NCBI RefSeq assembly: GCF_900142415.1
Contig: NZ_FRAU01000001.1
Span: 186,001-250,000 of the forward strand
Source of the DNA: Rhodothermus profundi
GTDB taxonomy: Bacteria; Bacteroidota; Rhodothermia; Rhodothermales; Rhodothermaceae
Length of the DNA stretch: 64,000 nt
Direction: 5' to 3'
This document shows positions 51,472 to 60,766 of this stretch, in pieces. The notes under the pieces were generated by a model that saw only the letters and a program-made list of their open reading frames with translations, was not told the DNA's origin and did no database searches. A program made the translations under genes and the position numbers. Within the stretch, counting starts at the first letter, position 1. The number at the start of each line of letters is the position of its first letter.

Positions 51472-53940
51472 ATGCGCACCGTCTTCTGGGGCTTATTGCT
51501 GAGCAGTCTGGTATACGGATACGCCTGGGCGCAGGACCGACCATTTCAGGGCAGACGGCTACCTACCCACATCGCAGGTCAGGTACTGGATGCTACCCAC
51601 CAACAACCCATCGAAGCAGCCACCGTTGCCGTCTGGCGCACTGCCGACTCCACGTTGGTCACGGGTACGGTAACGGACGCGCAAGGGCGCTTTACCATTG
51701 AAGGGCTTCGGCCAGGCCGCTACTATGTAACAGTTAGCTTCATTGGCTATCAGCGCCAGGTGCTCTCATCTATTGTCCTGCGCCCCCCCAACGCACTACG
51801 CATCGACCTGGGCATCATTCACCTGAAGCCCGACACGGCTTACCTTCAGGAAGTGCAGGTTACGGCCGAACGTGCGGCTGTAGAGATCGGCATCGATCGC
51901 ATTGTTTACAATACGCGCGATCAACTGGTCAGCATTGGCGGCGCGGCCGTCGACGTGCTGCGTAGCATCCCGTCGGTCGAAGTAGATATTGAGGGGAACA
52001 TCAGTCTGCGGGGCAATCAAAACGTAGCCATCCTGATTAATGGCCGCCCCTCCGCACTGCAGGGCGAAGCGCTTACTCGCTTTCTGGAAGGGCTACCGGC
52101 TGATGCCATCGAACGCATTGAGATTATTCCGAACCCCTCCGCCCGCTACGAACCCGACGGCATGGCTGGCCTGATTAACATCGTGCTACGCCAGAATCGG
52201 GATCTCGGGCTAGGCGGCAGCCTGACGCTGGGAATCGGCACCCTGAATACCTACAATGCTTCAGGGCTTCTGACCTACCAGCGAGGCCGGCTCAATCTGA
52301 CGACCAACTATGGCTTTCGGACCGGCGAGCGTCCCATCGAAGGATCCCGATTTCGGGAAAACCGCTATACGGATCCCCTCTCTTACCTGGAACAGCTGGA
52401 CCGTGGCACGCGCGGGCGTTATGCCCATAATCTGAACACCACGCTGGAATATCGCCTGAGCCGCTACCAATCCCTGGGCCTGCAAACCCTGCTCAGCTTC
52501 CGCGGAGGCAATTCCAGTACCCGGGCCCTGTATCAGAATCTGGACGCTGCCCGGACGCTAACCTCGCAGTATGAACGCCAGATGAGCGGTAATCGAAACG
52601 ACCTGAACACCGACGTCCGTCTTTTCTTCCGACGGATCGTTACGCCTTCCCGCCATGAATTCACGGCCGAGCTGCGCTACGAGCGCGAACGCGACGATAA
52701 CGAGGAGCGCTACCTCCAACAGTTGCTCTCACGCGAAGGTGATCCCCTGACGCTGATGCGCCGCGAACAGAACGACCAGGATGAACATGGCTCGACCCTC
52801 TCGCTTCAGCTTGACTATATGCGTCCCCTGAACGCCCGACTTCGTCTGGAGGCCGGCTATAAAGGCGATTTAAACGTTAATGACTACGCCCAGACTTACC
52901 GCGTTCAGGACAACAGCCCACAACTGCTCACCAACACCTTCCGCTACACGCTTCAGCGCCATGCCGCCTATGGCATTCTGAACTATGACCAGGACTGGTG
53001 GGGCGTGCAGCTCGGACTCCGCATTGAACAGGCCTATACGGCCTTCGAGCAGAAAACCCTGGGAGAAACGTACCGTCAACGCTACTTCAACCTGTTTCCC
53101 AGTATCTTCTTAAGCTTTCGTCCTACAGAGACGCACCAGGTTCGCCTGAGCTACAGTAAACGCATTCGGCGCCCGCGCACCTGGCAGCTCAATCCCTTAA
53201 GTGACCTGCGGGATCCACTCTTTCGCCGTCAGGGTAACCCCTACCTCGATCCAGAATACACTCATGCCTTTGAATTCAGCTATTCCTGGCTCTCTTCCTC
53301 CTTTACCCTTACCCTGACCCCTTACTACCGCTACACGGTTGACGTTATCCGCTGGTACGAAACGCTGGACCCAGCAAGCGGCACCTCTATCATTACGTTC
53401 AAGAATCTGGCGTCCCGCAACGACTGGGGCCTGGAAACCATCGGCACCTTTCGAATGGGGCAGTGGCTGAACGCCCACGCCAGCCTGAACTTCTTCCGGG
53501 TCACAACGGATGGGAGTAACGTTGACACCGACTTTGGCAGCGATGCGATCGGCTGGAGCACCCGTCTCAATGCAACCCTACAGCTACGGCCGGGCCTGTC
53601 GCTTCAGTTTTTCTACTTTTACCGCGCTCCTATGGACATTGAAAATGGCCGCATCTCCAGCCACTCAATGGCCACCCTGGCGGTGCGGCAGCAATTGCTG
53701 GATCGACGGGCCAGCCTGAGCCTGCGCATCAGCGACCTGTTCAACACCATGCGCATTCAGACAGAACGAGAAGATGAGCAGTTCTACCAGCGCTTTTATC
53801 GAAGCTGGAATGCGCAACAGGTATTTCTGACCTTCACGTATACCTTTGGGCGCCAACCACAACGCCGCGATCGACGGTGGAGCGGAAACAGAGAGAGTGA
53901 CCGGCCTCAGGATCTCGAAGGCGTCTTTATGCAGCAGTAG
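51472..53940 (+). CDS. TonB receptor-like outer membrane protein with carboxypeptidase-like N-terminus
   Basis: The 822-residue protein has a signal peptide (LLLSSLVYGYAWAQ) and a carboxypeptidase-regulatory-like domain (residues 30-110; HIAGQVLDATHQQPIEAATV, GRFTIEGLRPGRYYVTVSF). A plug-like region holds VDVLRSIPSVEVDIEGNISLRG and FEGLPADAIERIEIIPNP-type text. A large barrel of the OMP_b-brl_3 type, with many aromatic strands, follows. This fits the Bacteroidota family that takes up unknown ligands or acts as an envelope receptor. No SusD gene is adjacent, so a polysaccharide locus is not supported. Confidence 0.93.
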   Translation: MRTVFWGLLLSSLVYGYAWAQDRPFQGRRLPTHIAGQVLDATHQQPIEAATVAVWRTADSTLVTGTVTDAQGRFTIEGLRPGRYYVTVSFIGYQRQVLSSIVLRPPNALRIDLGIIHLKPDTAYLQEVQVTAERAAVEIGIDRIVYNTRDQLVSIGGAAVDVLRSIPSVEVDIEGNISLRGNQNVAILINGRPSALQGEALTRFLEGLPADAIERIEIIPNPSARYEPDGMAGLINIVLRQNRDLGLGGSLTLGIGTLNTYNASGLLTYQRGRLNLTTNYGFRTGERPIEGSRFRENRYTDPLSYLEQLDRGTRGRYAHNLNTTLEYRLSRYQSLGLQTLLSFRGGNSSTRALYQNLDAARTLTSQYERQMSGNRNDLNTDVRLFFRRIVTPSRHEFTAELRYERERDDNEERYLQQLLSREGDPLTLMRREQNDQDEHGSTLSLQLDYMRPLNARLRLEAGYKGDLNVNDYAQTYRVQDNSPQLLTNTFRYTLQRHAAYGILNYDQDWWGVQLGLRIEQAYTAFEQKTLGETYRQRYFNLFPSIFLSFRPTETHQVRLSYSKRIRRPRTWQLNPLSDLRDPLFRRQGNPYLDPEYTHAFEFSYSWLSSSFTLTLTPYYRYTVDVIRWYETLDPASGTSIITFKNLASRNDWGLETIGTFRMGQWLNAHASLNFFRVTTDGSNVDTDFGSDAIGWSTRLNATLQLRPGLSLQFFYFYRAPMDIENGRISSHSMATLAVRQQLLDRRASLSLRISDLFNTMRIQTEREDEQFYQRFYRSWNAQQVFLTFTYTFGRQPQRRDRRWSGNRESDRPQDLEGVFMQQ

Positions 53941-54438
53941 GGATTGCGTTAAGAGCGTGGGCTGGTGTAAAGCCGCCTGCTATAGCTTCGTAGATAAGAA
54001 ATCAGCGGCAGATAGCAGCGCTGCCTTGTGGCGGGTTGCTGCCTTACACGCGAGGCCCTCTCGATGCCCCACGCAATGGACCCGAGAGTGTCCTTGCGAC
54101 CAAACAGATATTTCCCACCAACAACCAACAGCCCAGATGATCATTGATCATTCGGCTCCCCCTTAGATCCAATAATCCCTACTGACACCGTGTACGCGTA
54201 GCGGGCCGTTCTGTCATCGTGGTAAGTTGCTGCACATAGCTTCTCCGCGCTATCCACGCCCAATCAGAGCAGACCTTCCTCGTTGATGCCCCCTGCCGCA
54301 CGATTCCAAACCACCTTCCCAGTGCCATCTTCAGGTACCGCGAAGCCCATCCTTCTACCTCCGCATTTTTGGAAGATCGGTCTGGCAAGGCCTTTTGAGC
54401 CTAACCATTCTCACCGGAGGCCTTTTCTGCTAGCTCCT
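53941..54438. other. 498-base intergenic region
   Basis: It lies between the TonB receptor-like gene (+) and the coiled-coil gene (-). No ribosome site, family match or strong hairpin is seen. A minus-strand frame of 69 codons (54179-54388) is open but has no start signal, and its composition is like the other frames of the region. Confidence 0.5.
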
Positions 54439-54786
54439 TTACCGCAGCAGCGCAAACAGCGCCACAATCACCCCGATCTGTCCCGCCCAGAAAATAAACA
54501 TCCAGCGCACCAGACTCGCATACCGCTCACTGAGTGCCACTTTCACCTCTGCAAACTGATTGTCCAGACGCGCTTCTACTTCCGTGATGTGCTGTCCCAG
54601 ACGTGCCTCCACCTCCGTGATACGCTGCTCCAGACGCGACACCTCCTCCGTGATCCGGTTGTCCAGTTTCGCCGCCTCTTCGGTAATTCGGTTTTCCAGG
54701 CGTTTTTCCGTCTGGGCAATCAATAACTCCAGCCGCTTGCCTTCTTCCGTCACGCGGCGAAAGATGGATTTGGTTTGGAAATTCAT
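54439..54786 (-). CDS. small membrane-anchored coiled-coil protein with 11-residue repeats
   Basis: The 115-residue protein carries four tandem hendecad units: ITEEAAKLDNR, ITEEVSRLEQR, ITEVEARLGQH and ITEVEARLDNQ (about residues 34-77). Two related blocks precede them (KRLELLIAQTE, KRLENR). The C-terminus is a single membrane helix (WMFIFWAGQIGVIVALFALL). This layout resembles DUF1640/CCDC90-type proteins. The 33-base DNA repeats behind the units could expand or contract between strains. Function unknown; the likely orientation is with the coiled coil in the cytoplasm. Confidence 0.8.
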   Translation of the reverse strand: MNFQTKSIFRRVTEEGKRLELLIAQTEKRLENRITEEAAKLDNRITEEVSRLEQRITEVEARLGQHITEVEARLDNQFAEVKVALSERYASLVRWMFIFWAGQIGVIVALFALLR

Positions 54787-55205
54787 AGCTCACAGGTTCC
54801 CCTCCACTTGCACCTGGTCCATATCGCTACCCTCCCACACTACCTTCCCGGGGAGCAGCTGTTGCCATGCGACAGTAAGGGTCCTGACAGTTGCCGGCAG
54901 CCGAACCTGCCAGCAGCAGCGTGCGTCCCTGCGCCCGCAGTCATCTTTTCCGCTTCGTTTTATCCCGCTGTGCAATGGCTGCACAACACCGCGCAGAAGC
55001 AGAACATCTGGATAACGCTATGGATTCAGCGTCCACCGAATCAGATTCACGCCTGTAGTCAGGTATCAGGCAACGCGGAGTGTTACTCTCAAAAAGCCCC
55101 GGGACCAATGTCTCCGGGGCTCCACAAACTACCAGGCCGCTTGCAGTCAAGTGCGAAGCAACGTGGCGCGTCGTTGTCCTGAACAAATTGTTTCAGGTTT
55201 CTGCG
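54787..55205. other. 419-base intergenic region
   Basis: It lies between the Wzi-type gene and the coiled-coil gene, both on the minus strand. Apart from the terminator at 55091-55121 it holds no gene I can support; the overlapping open frames on both strands lack starts and similarity. The promoter for the coiled-coil gene should lie in the part nearest 54787. Confidence 0.5.
55091..55121 (-). terminator. terminator at the end of the exopolysaccharide locus
   Basis: On the minus strand AGCCCCGG (55121-55114) pairs perfectly with CCGGGGCT (55102-55095) around an 11-base loop and is followed by TTTT (55094-55091). It lies 85 bases after the stop of the Wzi-type gene. Confidence 0.8.
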
Positions 55206-56648
55206 TCAGCGTCCCTGCCAGCGCAGCGTCACCTCCACTCCAGTGCTTCGGGGGTATACCCGTCCCTGATCTCGGGCTACTGCCATGCGCAAGGTCAGTT
55301 GTTCTGAAAGCATCCGTGACAGGGCAATGTACCAGCTCCATTGCCGCGGCCCATTTTCATAGAAGTACGGGACCCCTTCCTGACGTGCTGCATCACGGGC
55401 TCTGTAGGTTCCATAATTGCGGGAATAGGTCACCTTAAACACATAGTGCCCTATGCCTGGCAGCGCACCTGACAGTCCCACGTGATGTGCAACAATGCGG
55501 TTATTCGCAATGCGATCGGCATTTACAATCTGCCCATTGGGATAAGGGAAGAACAGCGGGTTACTGATCGTGCGGCCGTAGTAGGTCCATCCAGAACGAT
55601 AAATGTAATGGTTGTAGTAATTATCTTGTCCTCCGGGCCCTCCTCGCCCCACCGTTGGTCCAGGCGGAATTGGTCCACTTTGACGTTTTGAGTAAAGGTA
55701 TTCATACACCACCTGTGAGATAGTCCCCTTCTCAAACGTTAGCGCTATCCCTAACAGACCATCTCCAGGGTTTTTCAGTTTCAGTCCATCCTTATCGTTA
55801 AAAAGAAAATGCCGATAGATGTGTAGATTGATGGCCCCTACCTGTCCTTTCACTCCCACGTCCCAGATACCCAGGTGGTTACCCTGGTAGTATACCTGTT
55901 CAGGTAATGGCGTATCCGGCGCACCGCCCATGCCCCAGAACACACGCCACCAATCGTCAATGCCATCAGGTTGCGGCCCATAGACAGGAGATGTGCCGCC
56001 CCACTGCACATCATGCACTAACCCACCATAAAACCTCCACTTTCCCAACTGCAACCGGCCATAAAGAAACTTCTGGTGCAGGTAAGCTCCGCGTGTATGG
56101 CGTGGATCATCGAACCATCCATGGGCCAGATATGCGCGAACGCCCAGGAGTCCACGTGTCCATGGAACGGTCAGAAATCCGGGCGTTTCGAGCACTACTT
56201 TAGGCAGTGGCGTTGCGTTGAGGCCGGTCCCCAGAGATCCCATCGACAGCTTACCGGCCGTTTCGCCGATCTCATAGACTCGCCGACCGATCCAGAACCG
56301 TATCCACGTACTGGCTACTTCCGTGTACAGCTCTGGAAAAAACACCGTCTGATGGGGCGAGCGTCGTCCTACCAGTTGAACACTTGCTTCCCACTGCCAG
56401 GTCCCCCCCAGATGTTTGCTGGCTATGGCATGCACCCGCACGTACCCATTAGTGCCGCCTGGGTCGATCATGCCCAGGCGGTTTGCATGCAGCCAGAGCG
56501 GCAGCGAGTCGGCTGTGGCGGCGACCAGTCCCGTTTCTACCATCAGATGCCGTAATAAAGACTCCTGCCCCCATACTATGCTAGTGCTGTTTAGTCCCAG
56601 CACCAGGAGCAGGTGCACAGCTCGCCAGCGACGTTCAGTACGCTCCAT
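55206..56648 (-). CDS. capsule assembly protein, Wzi family
   Basis: The 480-residue outer-membrane protein has a signal peptide (VHLLLVLGLNSTSIVWG). The barrel-like chain is rich in aromatics (VRVHAIASKHLGGTWQWEAS, SPHQTVFFPELYTEVA, GALPGIGHYVFKVTYS). These match the Bacteroidota Wzi-type family, which anchors capsule polysaccharide at the outer surface. The start is at the ATG at 56648, within the end of the sugar transferase gene (14 bases overlap). A TTG at 56663 is rejected. Confidence 0.88.
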   Translation of the reverse strand: MERTERRWRAVHLLLVLGLNSTSIVWGQESLLRHLMVETGLVAATADSLPLWLHANRLGMIDPGGTNGYVRVHAIASKHLGGTWQWEASVQLVGRRSPHQTVFFPELYTEVASTWIRFWIGRRVYEIGETAGKLSMGSLGTGLNATPLPKVVLETPGFLTVPWTRGLLGVRAYLAHGWFDDPRHTRGAYLHQKFLYGRLQLGKWRFYGGLVHDVQWGGTSPVYGPQPDGIDDWWRVFWGMGGAPDTPLPEQVYYQGNHLGIWDVGVKGQVGAINLHIYRHFLFNDKDGLKLKNPGDGLLGIALTFEKGTISQVVYEYLYSKRQSGPIPPGPTVGRGGPGGQDNYYNHYIYRSGWTYYGRTISNPLFFPYPNGQIVNADRIANNRIVAHHVGLSGALPGIGHYVFKVTYSRNYGTYRARDAARQEGVPYFYENGPRQWSWYIALSRMLSEQLTLRMAVARDQGRVYPRSTGVEVTLRWQGR

Positions 56649-58200
56649 GTCCTTGCAGAACAACCCGAATAGTACGAATCAGAATCACCAGGTCCAGCCA
56701 TATCGACCAGTTGCGCACATAGAAAGAATCCAGCATAACACGATATTCATAGGAGGTATCATTCCTACCGGATACCTGCCATATTCCTGTAACCCCGGGT
56801 TTTACTCTCAGATAAAGATCAAACTTGTCTCCATACTTTCTTGCCTCCTCCTCAACAATAGGCCGCGGCCCCACCAGACTCAATTCACCACGCAGCACGT
56901 TCCACAACTGAGGTAACTCATCCAGAGAAAACTTGCGTAACCATTTTCCAATCCTTGTAACTCTCGGATCGTTTTTAAGCTTAAAATTCTCCTCCCACTC
57001 CTTACGCGCCTCTGGATGTTGTTCCAGATAAGTTTCCAACACCTCTTGGGCATTGGGTACCATTGTGCGAAACTTGATAACCCGAATAGGTCTCCCCTTA
57101 TATCCTATGCGCTGATGCATAAAGAAAGGTGCTTTTCGATCACTCAGCCATATAAGCAGGGCAATTATTGCAATCAGGGGAGCCCACAGTGGAAGAGTTC
57201 CCACCACAAATACTAAATCAAATAATCTTTTGATCACCTGCGCAACTGGATCGGTCAATTCCCGATTGATCTCAAAGGCTGGCCGTCCGGCAAGTCCGCA
57301 CGATCGTACCCCGAGGATTGGTAGACTGTCGGGCAAGGATGGAATAAAAATAACCCTCCGATAAAGGCTAAGCGGTCCGTCAAGCAGTTTTTCCAGTAGC
57401 TTTTTGTTCAATCCCTCTCCAATAAGCAGCGCAACGGGTACTTCATCAGTATTCTGATTTAACCCCCCCAGGACTGGGATCCCCCAGATTTTTTCACCCC
57501 AGAGTTCCGGACTTCCGTGAAATATTCCCACAGGATTGTATCCAATAGCCCGCTCATTGCGAAGCGCTGCGCATAATTCCTTGACCGTTCCGTTACATCC
57601 ATAGATAACCACAGGTACGCCCCATTTATTCAGGCGCACTAATATGTACTTAATAAATGCCCGGGTGGCAGGGAGCATAACCAGTGCCAAAGGGCCTCCC
57701 ATTGCCAACAACATACGACCTGTTTCTGCTTGTTTTGCTAGAAAGAGCAGCGCTGCGGTCCCGACAAAGAGCGTAACCAAGCCGAGCGTCATCCGACGTA
57801 ATTCTTCAGCGGCACCCAGCCCCCAACCTGGCAGCAGGCGGCTGAAGGCAGCAATTCCCCACCAGAGTACAGGGAACCCCCACGCCCACACAGGCCAGGA
57901 AGCTGCACCGGTTAACCAGAGATCGAGATGATATGCAAGCCCAAGGGCCGCCAGGAGAGCTAATCCTTCTCCTACAGCCAGAATTAGCGCATCCCCTATG
58001 CGGCGACGATGATATAGCAGCGCCTTACGACGCCCCAGATGTATGAACTGATGAGCAGAGTCTGTAGCAGTAACGTCGCCTGGGGCAGGCGACGTTACTA
58101 ACACTTCAACTCCGGCGGCGCCTTCATCCATCGGCGACGCGTGGCTGGACATGCTTTCCCGGGCGGGTTCTGTCTCTAAGCGAGATTCAGGAACAAACAT
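56635..58200 (-). CDS. WbaP-type undecaprenyl-phosphate sugar transferase
   Basis: The 521-residue protein has about five hydrophobic helices in its N-terminal half and a CoA-binding-like domain (VPVVIYGCNGTVKELCAALR). The C-terminal catalytic domain has KRLFDLVFVVGTLPLWAPL, VIKFRTMVPNAQEVLE, RVTRIGKWLRKFSLDELPQ and LVGPRPIVEEE. This is the polyisoprenyl-phosphate hexose-1-phosphate transferase family that starts exopolysaccharide or O-antigen repeat synthesis on the carrier made by UppS. The hexose is probably galactose or glucose. A poorly conserved N-terminal 70 residues is normal for the family. Confidence 0.94.
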   Translation of the reverse strand: MFVPESRLETEPARESMSSHASPMDEGAAGVEVLVTSPAPGDVTATDSAHQFIHLGRRKALLYHRRRIGDALILAVGEGLALLAALGLAYHLDLWLTGAASWPVWAWGFPVLWWGIAAFSRLLPGWGLGAAEELRRMTLGLVTLFVGTAALLFLAKQAETGRMLLAMGGPLALVMLPATRAFIKYILVRLNKWGVPVVIYGCNGTVKELCAALRNERAIGYNPVGIFHGSPELWGEKIWGIPVLGGLNQNTDEVPVALLIGEGLNKKLLEKLLDGPLSLYRRVIFIPSLPDSLPILGVRSCGLAGRPAFEINRELTDPVAQVIKRLFDLVFVVGTLPLWAPLIAIIALLIWLSDRKAPFFMHQRIGYKGRPIRVIKFRTMVPNAQEVLETYLEQHPEARKEWEENFKLKNDPRVTRIGKWLRKFSLDELPQLWNVLRGELSLVGPRPIVEEEARKYGDKFDLYLRVKPGVTGIWQVSGRNDTSYEYRVMLDSFYVRNWSIWLDLVILIRTIRVVLQGHGAY

Positions 58201-58360
58201 ACGCGATTGCGAGGATGTTTACAAGGTCCGGAAGTTTTTTCCTACATAGACATCATTCGCCCTTACGCATAACCTGCACACAAACCTTTCAAAAAAACGA
58301 AAGGCAAGACTATTGGGCAGAAGGGCCAAAAAAGTGCCACAAAGAGTAAAGACTCTTCAA

Positions 58361-58400
58361 AAAAGCACTCCGGCGAGAGCTTGCTCGCCGGAGTGCTTTG
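58361..58400. terminator. strong bidirectional hairpin between epimerase and sugar transferase genes
   Basis: AAAGCACTCCGGCGAG (58362-58377) and its perfect complement (58384-58399) form a 16-base stem with a six-base loop. A T-run follows in both directions (AAAA at 58361-58364 read from the minus strand, TTT at 58397). It lies 32 bases after the stop of the epimerase gene, inside the polysaccharide locus. It may thus limit read-through into the WbaP gene. A weaker AAGAGT/ACTCTT hairpin is at 58342-58357. Confidence 0.85.
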
Positions 58401-58431
58401 CGTTCATGGGTTCGGAGTTAGATTGTTAATC

Positions 58432-59448
58432 TTATACGGCAGCCTGCTCAAGAGCTTTTTTCTGAGCTTCTTCTGCTAGCCATAGGCGCACCTGCTCCTC
58501 AATCCATGCGTAGGTACGTTTCAAGCCTTCCTTTAGCGGCATCGACGGTGCCCAGCCTAATTTCTCCTGAATCAACCGATTGTCAGAATTACGTCCACGG
58601 ACGCCTTGCGGTTTGGTCAGGTCATGCCGTTTTTTCAGACGCTTGCCAGCAATTTCACAGACCATGTCCACCAGTTGATTGATCGTCACCATTTCCTCGG
58701 AGCCAATGTTTACAGGCCCCGGAAAATCTGACTCCATAAGACGACGGATTCCTTCAATGCACTCATCAATGTAGAGAAAAGACCGTGTTTGATTACCATC
58801 TCCCCAGATTTCGATTTCATCACCGTCTTTTGCCATCGCGACTTTCCGGCAAATTGCGGCTGGAGCCTTTTCTCGTCCTCCTCGCCAGGTTCCCTGGGGT
58901 CCAAAGATGTTATGTAGGCGGGCGATGCGCACATTCAGGCCATAATTACGCATAAAGGCCAGGTAAAGCCGTTCGCTAAACAATTTTTCCCACCCATACT
59001 CGCTGTCAGGCATAGCTGGATAGGCAGAATCCTCGGAGCACTTGGGATTATTGGGGTCCTGTTGATTGTAGGCGGGATAGATACATGCGGATGATGAATA
59101 GAAGACCTTCTTCACCTTGTGCTCCACACACAGCTTAGCCATGTTCAGATTGATCAATGCTGAGTTGTGCATCACATCCGCATCATGTTCGCCTGTAAAA
59201 ATGTAGCCTGCGCCGCCCATATCAGCTGCAAGCTGATAAACTTCATCAATGGGACGATCGAACAGACGGGCACATACCTGTGGATCGCGCAAATCTCCCA
59301 GCACGAAATCATCAGCGTTCATGTTGCCCCACTCGTTCTCCTTTAGATCCACACCTCGGACCCAGTAACCTTCATCTTTCAGACGATTTACCAGATGTCC
59401 GCCGATGAATCCACCGGCACCACACACGATTGCGGTTTTCTGCGCCAT
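58432..59448 (-). CDS. GDP-mannose 3,5-epimerase-like NAD-dependent epimerase
   Basis: The 338-residue SDR has the loop CGAGGFIGGHLVNRL, ADMGGAGYIFTGEHDADV, SSSACIYPAYNQQDP, YGWEKLFSERLY (YxxxK), HNIFGPQGTWRGGREKAPA and VRGRNSDNRLIQEKLGWAPS. From memory this matches plant GDP-mannose 3,5-epimerase closely; those enzymes make GDP-L-galactose. Bacterial relatives occur in polysaccharide loci. The start at the ATG at 59448 has GAGGAG upstream; an in-frame ATG at 59505 lies before it without a clear ribosome site. Confidence 0.88.
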   Translation of the reverse strand: MAQKTAIVCGAGGFIGGHLVNRLKDEGYWVRGVDLKENEWGNMNADDFVLGDLRDPQVCARLFDRPIDEVYQLAADMGGAGYIFTGEHDADVMHNSALINLNMAKLCVEHKVKKVFYSSSACIYPAYNQQDPNNPKCSEDSAYPAMPDSEYGWEKLFSERLYLAFMRNYGLNVRIARLHNIFGPQGTWRGGREKAPAAICRKVAMAKDGDEIEIWGDGNQTRSFLYIDECIEGIRRLMESDFPGPVNIGSEEMVTINQLVDMVCEIAGKRLKKRHDLTKPQGVRGRNSDNRLIQEKLGWAPSMPLKEGLKRTYAWIEEQVRLWLAEEAQKKALEQAAV

Positions 59449-59558
59449 AGCTTTGCTCCTCTGGTTTGTTAAGAAGGTGCTGATGACCCGGATTTTCCAG
59501 TGCAAGGAGTGTTCCTACAAAAGGGACACCACATTCCCTCCAGGATAACCACTCTTTA

Positions 59559-60761
59559 TCAAATCTTAACAGCACACTTAATAATTGTCTCAAATTTGTC
59601 TGCAATCTGTTCAATATCGAAATGTTCTTCGGCGTACGTTCGTCCTTTTTTGGCCATTACTTTCCTCAGGTTGGCATTTTTATACAGCGTCCAGGCAGCT
59701 TCCACAAAAGCTTTGGGATCATTGGGAGGCACTACTTTGCCTGCTCCGTGTTCAGAGACAATGCGCGCTGCCAAGTTTTCTGGAGGTACCGCCAGCAATA
59801 GCGGCCTGCCCGCACACAGGTAGGTTAATACTTTAGAAGGAACGGCAAAGACACCGGCATCAGGTTCTAGCAGAGCTACCAGTACATCAGCCGCAGCTAA
59901 CATTCGAGGTAATTGATGGTAATCCTGGAAGGGCAATAGCATGAGGTTATTCAAGGCAAGTTCTTTTTTCTTTTTGCTGAGATAGTTTGCGCCAATACCT
60001 TCGGAGGCCACAATAATCCGTACGGTCGGCTCACATTTAAAGTGCTGGGCTAATTCTATCAGCAGATCAGGGTTATGCTTCATACCTAACGTTCCTGAAT
60101 ACAAAAAATTGAAAGTATGCACTACTCCATGATCCTGTGTCCATGCATTTTTCTTATCAAGAACGGGCAGTTCATCCAGCGGTGCCCAGTTGTAGATTAC
60201 GCTTACGCGATCACGAGTAACACCAGCCCGATCACAGGTAGAAAGAAAATCCTCAGTAATTACAACAATAGCATCACTCTGTCGCAGAAGATATTTTTCT
60301 AGCCACACAAAGTATTCGCCAAGCAGCCCACCAATGAGAGGAAGTTTCTTGTTTAAGTTGACTTTAATACCAAAGCCTAGCAAATCCTGGACCCAGTATA
60401 TTCGATTTATTTTATATTTCTTACACATTTTGTCAATAACCTTCAATGTAATTAAAGGAGTATTTGAAGTTATAACAACATCAGGTTTAAAATGGGCTAT
60501 TTTTTCTGCTACGAGCAGTCCCAGCTTATATTCTTGACGTAGACGTTCGAGCAGCCCATATCGATTAAATTCCTTTCCCAGTTTTATAGGAGTTATTTCG
60601 AAAGTAGGCGAATCGTCCTTTTGCCTAACCAGCGCACCACGTGGTGTTGTAAGCTCTGCAGTAAAAGTATGTAGCACCTGATATCCACGAGAAGCTAACT
60701 TTCTGCTAAGCTGAACTTGAAAAGGATGGCCACAGTGATCATTGATCAAAATTTTCAACAT
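59559..60761 (-). CDS. GT4-type glycosyltransferase (WbuB-like)
   Basis: The 400-residue GT-B enzyme has an N-terminal acceptor domain (ILINDHCGHPFQVQLSRKLA, VITSNTPLITLKVI). The C-terminal donor domain has NFLYSGTLGMKHNPDLLIEL, the SEGIGANYLSKKKKEL segment and DAGVFAVPSKVLTYLCAGRP, where the Glu-x7-Glu region is replaced by EPDAGVF. It resembles WbuB-like transferases. Donor and acceptor are not known. Composition from here to the end of the window is AT-richer than the rest. Confidence 0.9.
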   Translation of the reverse strand: MLKILINDHCGHPFQVQLSRKLASRGYQVLHTFTAELTTPRGALVRQKDDSPTFEITPIKLGKEFNRYGLLERLRQEYKLGLLVAEKIAHFKPDVVITSNTPLITLKVIDKMCKKYKINRIYWVQDLLGFGIKVNLNKKLPLIGGLLGEYFVWLEKYLLRQSDAIVVITEDFLSTCDRAGVTRDRVSVIYNWAPLDELPVLDKKNAWTQDHGVVHTFNFLYSGTLGMKHNPDLLIELAQHFKCEPTVRIIVASEGIGANYLSKKKKELALNNLMLLPFQDYHQLPRMLAAADVLVALLEPDAGVFAVPSKVLTYLCAGRPLLLAVPPENLAARIVSEHGAGKVVPPNDPKAFVEAAWTLYKNANLRKVMAKKGRTYAEEHFDIEQIADKFETIIKCAVKI

Positions 60762-60766
60762 AGTCT

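Noticed and set aside
54179-54388. Possible transposase remnant
   Set aside because: No catalytic motif, terminal repeat or similarity that I can support.
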